A program made the translations under genes and the position numbers. DNA of 64,000 nucleotides from Cristatella mucedo (lineage: Eukaryota; Bryozoa; Phylactolaemata; Cristatellidae): contig WPIO01000122.1 in NCBI GenBank assembly GCA_009760855.2, positions 338,001 to 402,000 of the forward strand. The letters run 5' to 3'. Positions 56,301 through 64,000 of this stretch are shown here, in pieces (the stretch's first letter is position 1; each line of letters begins with the position of its first letter). The notes beneath the pieces are model-generated. The model saw nothing but the letters and a program-made list of their open reading frames with translations. It was not told where the DNA came from and ran no database searches.

Positions 56301-56998
56301 CTTTAATTGTATGCTTTCCGGTCGTTTTGCAGTGGATGGCAGAAGAATGAGGTATTGGCCCCAGCCATTGCAGTTGATAGCAGTGCATTGCTGGAGAGTA
56401 TTAGAGGCAATCGTAGTTATATTTGTTCGAGTAAGCATTAATCGAAGTGTAGAGCAAAGTGCACCCATAAATAGAACTCACATCACTTTCCGGGCGATTT
56501 TGGCGTGAGGTGGTTGCAGGGTTTGGCATGAGAACCGGAATGCACAATGATGTGCAATTTTGTGAGTGCACTTTCAGCTGAGTCTATTCTTACATGCAAT
56601 GTAAATTAGAGCACAATGACGATTATTTACAGTGGATTGGAGTGAATTGATGTTTTCCCAAAGCCATTTCAGGCGACTGCTGTGCATTCCGAGAGGGTCT
56701 GGATGCACAATTTCCTGATTTTAAGTGGGTGTGCACGAAACTTAGTAGGCTTTACAATATAATACAAATTGGAGCTAGGTGCAATCTATTTGGATTCGTT
56801 TTTAAGCGCTATTGCAGTCGATTGCATCACATTGCACAAGAATACACACAAGAGTGCACTTTAACGAGAACAATTGTTGTCATAGAGTATACTGCCATGT
56901 GCAATCAACATAAAAAAGAGAGCTTTTCGCAAAGTACTTGTCTTGTTTTGTGGTGGAATGCGGTGGATTATGATGGATTGTGGTAATTCGTCGGACCC
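53336..56998. mobile_element. Foldback-like element, copy 2, with L2 insertion
   Basis: The left arm (about 53336-54450) has tandem units of about 165 bp in the same direction as copy 1. The right arm (about 55650-56998) has the same units inverted (GGATTG.GGTATT-type, CATTGCAGTYGA-type). The right terminus, read inverted, is GGGTCCGACGAATTACCACA, matching copy 1. The left terminus is diverged (ATCGCTCGAAATGCACCGCA). An L2 LINE sits in the central loop. Without it the element is about 2.8 kb. No transposase is encoded, so it would need one in trans. Confidence 0.65.
54750..55612 (+). mobile_element. L2 LINE, 5'-truncated, well preserved
   Basis: It starts at GVVFQSGLSLDDHISSTVKS and continues through RLDFCNSLLTGLPACAIRRL, QNSAARLVCRERR, PVKQRIDFKVLSLTFRSLHS and FSSYASKAWNSLPTCVR to the stop after LFRTAFSGSL. 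It then has about 240 bp of noncoding sequence, the conserved GCAAATGTAAAGCGCCTAGA...CTTTATCAAGT end and (ATT)8. The C-terminal half is open except for one frame change near 55030. Confidence 0.93.
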
Positions 56999-57159
56999 TG
57001 CAGGGCAAGTGTTGGCAGGCGACTCGCACAGCATGTTCTCACCGTCTTTGCAATGCTAATCCACGTCCCCTAGCACTTTTCGAAGGTATGCAGGGATTGT
57101 GGTCAATAAGCAGTCAACCGAAAAGTACACCGCGTTTCAAATCATCCCAGTCTAAAAAG

Positions 57160-58306
57160 CTGAAACAGTGCTCAGCCAGGCTGCAATGGCTACTCCTGCT
57201 GGGCTGCACTTTGGCTTAACCAAAATGAGCTTAGCAGCTGCTGAAACTGCTCGTCTGAAGCACTCAAATTCTCTTAACTCGCTTGCTGCATGCATTGATG
57301 ACATCTGCACATGGATGGCAGCAAATTTTCTAAAACTAAACGATGACAAAACTAACTTAATAGTCATGGGCAAACCCAGTGTGATTTAGAGATTGGAAAG
57401 GCTCTCTCAAAATTGACTTTGCCAGCATATCTCCTGTCGAATCAGCTCGAAATCTAGCTGTCATATTCCAAAGCGACCTCTCGTTAGACGACCATATCAG
57501 CTCCACAGTCAAATCTGCCTATTTTCAGCTTCCTAACATTGTTAAAATTCGGGTTTGTTTAGATAGGGATACCACGTCAAAGTTAGTCCATGCATTCGTG
57601 ACATCTCCTCTCGACTTCTGCAACTCACTGCTTACTGGCCTACCAGCATGTGCGATCAGGCGATTGCAGCTGGTGAAAAACTCTGCAGCTAGGCTTGTCT
57701 GTCGTGAGCGTCGCAGTTGCCACATTACTCCACTTCTCGTCGACCTGCACTGGCTACCAGTCAAGCAACGGATTGACTTCAAGGTTTTGTCGCTCACTTT
57801 TAGGTCCCTTCATTCTAAGGCTCCAGCCTATCTCTCCGACATACTCCCCCATCAGGCCAAGCATCGTACCACCTGCTTTTCGGAATCCAAAAGTCTAGAA
57901 ATACCTCGTACAGACCTTAAATCCTTTGGAGACCGTGCATTTAGTTTGTATGCTCCCAAAGCCTGGAACTCCCCCCCCCCCCGACCTGCGTCAGAACATC
58001 CCCTGACCTGACCACATTTAAAAGGAACTTAAAAACACCTATTTAGGACAGCATTTAGTGGGTCCCTGTGATTCGTCCTTCACGTGCTTATCCATGCTGA
58101 CACTTTGCATGCTGCCACTAACCACATTCGCATGCTGACCCTGTGCATGCCACCCCTAACCATGTTATTCATTTTGTTTGTTATTTAAGCATGATTTTAC
58201 TTACCATTCAATTGCATTTCTCTTTGTAGCAAATATAAAGCACCTAGAAAGAGATTAAGTTCTCTGAGGACGCTTTATCAAGTGCATTATTATTATTATT
58301 ATTATT
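57160..58306 (+). mobile_element. L2 LINE, 5'-truncated
   Basis: It carries the RT thumb region ICTWMAANFLKLNDDKTNLI, then the same downstream motifs as 54750 through KAWNS and the noncoding 3' end with (ATT)n. A C run at 57971-57980 shifts the frame. It is in direct orientation with, and very similar to, the copy 2.4 kb upstream, so both are probably recent. Confidence 0.93.
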
Positions 58307-59976
58307 ACCAACAAAACCTCTCGAAGAAGACATTAACACACATGATTATAAACTGTATACCACAAACCACTTATAAAACAAAGATATGTGATCGACGTAG
58401 GAGTAAACAGAGGTTATTTTAATAAACCTTGGACAATGCCACAAGAGAAATTAGGCAAATAAAACCGGCATTGCATGCCTGACAAGGCTATGCTAAGGTA
58501 AGTTACATCAGGAATGGTTTCATAATTACGACAGGAATGACGCCAATAAAATAAAAACTCGTCCAATTGGCTTTGGAATAAGGTGAGTAGGGTCCGGCAT
58601 TTGCAAGCACGGCGCAGCTATGCTGAACTTACGACGGGAATGGTTTCTGAATTACGACAGTTAAAACGCCTATGAAATCACAGCTCGCTCCATAGTAGGT
58701 TTAGAACAATACAAAAAAAGATGCAGTCGTGTGGCATAGCATTAAACAGTGTGTGTTGGAATGGGATCTACAAGAGGTAACTTTGCCAAAAAGAGCTATA
58801 CAGTGTAAAATAATGGTTAAAATGATTAAAAATGATAATAATGATTAAAAATGTCAGTCGCTAGTCACAAAATATCCTATACAATCTAACTAAACGGCGA
58901 TGTTCCGAACTATGAACATATTAAATATTTTGCTTTCGGTTCACGTCCTTAGATCCAATTCATTCGGGAAGACGCTTAAGTAAAGTTACTGGACATAAGG
59001 ATTATAGCCACAAGAAGGCATGTATAAGATTCTGAAGAGATTCTGGAAGCACTTCCAGGTGTTGCCATTTCTGGTTACTCATGGGTGCTGCACTGTAGGA
59101 ACTCGTAGATAAAGCGATACTGTTCCTGCAATGAAAATAAGACATGCTGGTAATCGGACGTCAGTCATTCAGACATATACCAACCAGAAAGAAGCATTAA
59201 AAATGTACCTACTGAAAGAAGCTGCCCACGTGGACAGATAAGCATTTCATGGGTCAACCGAAGATGCGTTTGTACAGCTAGAATAATACTCAGTAAACCA
59301 GCGGGCATTAACACCTAACGCATGGGTAAATGAGATTTGATAAGCACAAATCGCTACAATCAAAACGATAAACAACAATTCAATTTTTAAGCATAGGTTA
59401 AGCAGCCGAAGCCAAATATTTGTCAACTTGGAAAAAAACGGCCATTCAGTAGAGCTTAAAGAAATTTAAATGGCAGCTATAGCTAGGAATCCGTTAATGG
59501 ACTACTAGTCATCGATGAAATTGCTTCGGAGCTTCGTAAAGCTAAGCCTTCCACTGCCGTCACAGTATCTCATTCGATCAATCCAGAGCAAGCAGCCATC
59601 TAAAGACCGAGGGATAGGACGAGGCTAGTCCTTTAGTTGAGCTTACCAAAGCAAACTGTGATTAGATGCTATGCTGGCTTTGAACCACTGCTAGCCGGGC
59701 TATTATGCCCGAGCTGATTCCACACCTGGGACTCACAGGGCACCCACTTTGTTCATTCATATTTCTATGCTCATCTCTCCTGTAACTTCCCTCGTGCTAT
59801 AAAATATCTCCATCCAAACCTCTTTAAACTACCTTACATTTACACAATGGCTTGATCTTACTGCACTTTCAAGCCAGACCGAAAAACTAAGAAGGACCTG
59901 CTCTTGTGTTTTGCTGAGTATCAAGCTCAGATAACCTCATCAACTCATGCTCTGGGAATGCTGAGTGAGCACGAGA
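58307..59976. other. Unassigned sequence
   Basis: AT-rich. No exon or known repeat is recognised apart from a weak tRNA-like patch near 59670. Confidence 0.5.
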
Positions 59977-60764
<788 letters not shown>

Positions 60765-60900
60765 CTGACTCCTTATAAACTCTTGACGACTAACTCTTGC
60801 CAGTTCTACTGAATGAAACACTTGAACTTGGCTGGTCTCCATTAGTCTGTGTAGGGAATTGATAGCAGAGACGAAGAGACCACAGTGGCTTGCACCGTCC
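60765..60900 (-). CDS. RPTP (right gene), D2 pseudo-active-site exon
   Basis: On the minus strand, acceptor cttgctgcag and donor GTAACA bound a 136-bp exon entering in phase 2. With the preceding QC it reads QCRDGASHCGLF, then SAINSLHRLMETSQVQVFHS and a VELARVSRQEFIRSQ end. The catalytic Arg of CX5R is His, as in the left gene. Length and phase are identical to 17168-17303. Confidence 0.93.
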
Positions 60901-61148
60901 CTGCAGCAAGAAAACGTGATGCTCAAATCAAGCAGACTGCAGAAAAACAAAAACAGCATCGGAGGTGCACTCATCAAGAGCTGATAAAAATTAGGCGCAC
61001 GCCCTATATCCTACACCGGTGATAAGCAAGGATCGACTAAGGGGTGATAATCTCGGACTCAGTCACATATAAAAGAACGAATAATCGCCGTCGTGTGCAC
61101 GAGCAACAGCAAAGTACAGCGACACTGTAAAAAGCAGTGCAAAATTAC

Positions 61149-61300
61149 CTGCACTGGACGATTACCGGTTGAGTCTGGGAGATCTTACAGAAGCCTGTGA
61201 GATACCTCGCAAGACTGAGCAGCTTCTTTGGCTCCTTTGGAACTTCCGAAGCCCAGTCCCACGCATTGAGTATGTATAGCTTCACGATCACAGAATCTTC
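61149..61300 (-). CDS. RPTP (right gene), D2 exon with altered WPD loop
   Basis: Acceptor gggttccag, donor GTAATT, 152 bp ending in phase 2. It reads EDSVIVKLYILNAWDWASEV and ends TQPVIVQC plus AG. WDWASEVP stands where WPDxGVP would be, so the general acid geometry is lost. It is one base shorter than the matching exon of the left gene, which identifies the extra T there. Confidence 0.9.
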
Positions 61301-61391
61301 CTGGAACCCAAGCAGATTTGTGGCAGGTCAAGGTCAACAACACAGAGCTCAAAGGAGGTTGGAGAGGAGCATGATGCCTAATGAAGCATAC

Positions 61392-61544
61392 CGTAGTGCC
61401 CAGATCTTTTCTGGACAGTGATAGCGTGAGGTCGATCTCACGGAATTCTCCATCGCCACCAGACCTTCCTAGACTCACGTTGGTCACAACAAGCAAGCCA
61501 GTGGTCATAGCTTCCATGCTATTAGGCCAATATTGGGGGCAATC
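61392..61544 (-). CDS. RPTP (right gene), D2 exon with C.QYWP motif
   Basis: Acceptor accgttatag, donor GTATGC, 153 bp, phase 0 to 0. It begins DCPQYWPNSMEAMTTGLLVV and ends LSLSRKDLGTT. The start matches DCSQHWP...MTTG.YLVTN of the left gene. A 91-bp intron follows. Confidence 0.9.
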
Positions 61545-62174
61545 CTATAACGGTGCGCAAAAGAAGCAGCCTGCAATAGGCAGCAGGTAAACGAGGTGCG
61601 GTCTGACAAAATGGCAACTGTTCTTCCAATTTTGCTTCATAATATCTACTTCAGCACAACCCAAGTAACCAATCACACTCTCAGCCAATAGATGTGGGTC
61701 CGAATCATAATTAAGGCTGATATTCCCATCCCGTCTCCCAACCGGAAATTAGGGGTTCTGATGCTGAGCTTGGTTTCTGCAAGTGTAAAACCAACTCACT
61801 GAAGGCTGAGAATGGACACGGTCGTAGAACCATAGTTCTTAAGGATAGGAGTCAGCAATGGCTAGATCATTTGCATTTCATTAGCTGCGAGGTTAAAAAC
61901 TTAAGACTAAGACCGATGCACAATACGACTACTGCAGCATGGTTATAACATAAAAAACGAACAGACGAAGTCTCAGTAGTAGAGGAATGTTTAAGAAAAC
62001 GTAACTGCAGGAGAGGCATGCAAGCCGGCAAAGATTCTCGGCCAAACTTTGCATCCTGAGTAATATAAGTTGCTAGTGCTGAAAAGTAACAATAAGGTAC
62101 CAAGTTGAGGGCCCCTTAAAAAATGTTCATGATAAGGGCCAGGATACGACCGTCAGCGAGCAGCAAGTACCCAC

Positions 62175-62306
62175 CTCCTCTGGTGGAAGTTCGTGAAGCA
62201 GCACGATGCAGCTCGCTTGACATTCGTACACCATCTGCCAGAAATCGTTCACTGTACTGGCCAGAGGCAGTTGAGTGGCAATAAAGCCTTTGTATGCATA
62301 ACAGCC
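62175..62306 (-). CDS. RPTP (right gene), D2 exon (GCY..FIATQ..DFW region)
   Basis: Acceptor gcgctttctttag, donor GTGGGT, 132 bp, phase 0 to 0. It reads GCYAYKGFIATQLPLASTVN, DFWQMVYECQASCIVLLHEL and PPEE. FIATQ.PL..TV.DFW.M is a classic PTP motif. It is closer to active PTPs than the left copy. The upstream exon was not found, and D1 should lie beyond the window. Confidence 0.92.
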
Positions 62307-63640
62307 CTAAAGAAAGCGCAGGATCTGCCTGTGCCACCAGCCAAGGACAATGCACAGCAGATGCAGTTCCTTGAACGGACAAACCAGGCCAAAACACATG
62401 TTCGGCATTCCTAGAACTAGGTTGAGCCATGGAACACAAAAGCAGATCAGATTGCTTTGCAAATCCGCATAACTCAATCGAGTCTTGGCATTTTAAACTT
62501 GTTCGGGGTCATTATCACTCTGAGATATTACCAAGCACTATGAAAACCATTGCTGCATGATGCCTGTAGAAAAATATACAAATTCTGCAGACATAGTGAG
62601 AAGTGCTGCCTTTTTTGCACTCCTTAAAGTTTGTTAAACTTAGTATAATGGATTTGGACACAAAATGCAGCCAAGCTAAGCAAACCTTAACTATAAATGC
62701 TATTTCCGAAATGAGAGCCTATTCATTTATCACACGTGCAGGCTCAGAGAACATGGAATGCAGATTTGCATTTGGCCATGAACCCATAGGAGGCACTTTG
62801 ACATTCGATATTGTACAGCCTCCAGGGCATGACGAGTACTTAGTATACCATTACTAGTAAATTATTTTAAATTTATACAACATGTCAAACTTATCCTCAA
62901 TGCGGCCACAGAGGCACTATATCAAGTGTGTCGCTCAGTTGGGGCTAAATTAGTATTAAAATGAGTAATACCACATAGCCCGTGTTGAGTTGCGTACTTA
63001 GATGCACATATATATTACATTAAATAAATGGACCTATATCCATTAATAGCCCCGCAAAGCCATTGAGACTATGCCGTTTATCTAGGGGAGACGGAGCTCT
63101 ACTGACAAATCTTAGTCAAAGCGAAGGCAAAGTGCGTGGTATGAGGTCATCGTCGATCACTTGCACATGATAAACAAACGTGAGAGGCACAGATGTAGGA
63201 GAAGCTAAAGGCGACGCGTGAGGTATAGTCATAAGAAACAGCAAAGAGCAAAGGGAAGAGCCCGAGTACCACCTTCGAGAATATCTTTGCACAGGATCGA
63301 AAGACACAGAATCAAATCTGTCGCACACGAAGACCCTCACGCGGCATGTCGTTTGGTGGAGCGAGCAGCTTCTTGCTGAATACCAATCATTTCCTTGTCT
63401 CTAAAGCGCCTTTTGCCTCGAAAACATTCGCTAAGGAACCGATGCGCTAATCACCGAGCATATCCAAGAGCGGCCCGTGTCCAATGGAACTATCAGTGCC
63501 CCTTTAGGCAGAGCAATGCTAACGTTGCTAGCGGATTGCAATACCGACAGAATTGGGCAAGACTGTGGTCTGCTGACCTCCTAATCACTATAGGACATAC
63601 GATAGGGCCACAAGTATTCGCAAACAAATTTATTATATTC
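62307..63640 (-). other. Upstream intron sequence of right RPTP, unassigned
   Basis: I could not identify the preceding D2 exon (DYINAS region). Open frames at 62603-62857 (+) and 63116-63340 (-) show no domain. Confidence 0.45.
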
Positions 63641-63644
63641 TATA

Positions 63645-63672
63645 TCAGATAATAATAATGCACTTGATAGCA
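63645..63672 (-). repeat. Very short L2 3' terminus
   Basis: AATAATAATGCACTTGATAG is the inverted last 20 bases or so of the L2 tail. It may be an extremely 5'-truncated insertion. Confidence 0.4.
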
Positions 63673-63754
63673 ATCAGACAAGCAGATCTCCATCGAAGAA
63701 ATGCGAGGACGGATCAGAAATGACAACTGCATGACAAGGTGTCCACGATCCTCG

Positions 63755-63870
63755 ACACAATCTCAAGTTCAATCGTAATGGAAGACTTCGAGGGAACGAC
63801 CGAGGTCCTGGGCTCGAGCCATGCAGCTTATGTGGAACACCTGGATAGTGATTGGGTTCTCTAAAGATGC
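63755..63870 (+). mobile_element. tRNA-derived SINE with L2-like tail
   Basis: GAGGTCCTGGGCTCGAGCCA (B box), AACACCTGGATAGTGATTGG and GTTCTCTAAAG follow the pattern of the other SINE copies. The A box is not clear. Confidence 0.5.
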
Positions 63871-64000
63871 TGTGCACAAAATTCGATGTTTTTTCTATTT
63901 TGCATGAAAAAAACAAGGGCTCAAATCAGTTCTCAGACGTGAAGCTAAATAAAATGCCAGCAACAGAATGCATTCAAGATATCTGGGGACAGCCAGGTCA

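Overview
This is animal (metazoan) nuclear DNA. It has spliced GT-AG genes with kilobase introns, a two-domain receptor-type protein tyrosine phosphatase (RPTP), many L2-clade LINE copies, tRNA-headed SINEs, Ty3/Gypsy retrotransposons, a hAT-like transposase remnant and long microsatellites. No bacterial gene layout is present. The elements point to an invertebrate, but I cannot fix the phylum from this window alone.

Left part (1-17.3 kb): ten exons of an RPTP on the + strand. Exons at 361, 565, 2601 and 8818 carry the end of catalytic domain D1, including the WPD loop and HCSAGVGRTG loop. Exons at 9062, 11095, 13388, 15100, 15338 and 17168 carry a degenerate D2. The introns hold SINEs, a probable solo LTR, short L2 ends and a duplicated intron/exon boundary. 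The exon at 15338-15490 has one extra T that breaks the reading frame.

Middle (17.3-60.7 kb): mostly transposable elements. A Ty3/Gypsy element (A, - strand, about 24-35 kb) is split inside its reverse transcriptase by a second Ty3/Gypsy element (B, 27.7-32.4 kb). L2 pieces and a SINE are inserted into both. Two copies of a foldback-like element lie at 38.2-39.55 and 53.3-57.0 kb. Their arms are built of roughly 170-bp tandem units, inverted with respect to each other. L2 LINE fragments are common in both orientations; the longest is at 44.8-46.3 kb and keeps reverse transcriptase motifs. A GC-rich block (39.6-43.2 kb) contains direct repeats but no recognisable gene.

Right part (60.7-62.3 kb): four exons of a second RPTP on the - strand, covering D2 only. 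It is a paralogue of the left gene with the same exon lengths and phases at the conserved junctions. The two genes converge on the transposon-rich interval. Both D2 domains keep the loop cysteine but have His in place of the catalytic Arg, so they are predicted to be non-catalytic regulatory domains. The upstream part of the right gene should lie beyond 64 kb and that of the left gene before position 1.
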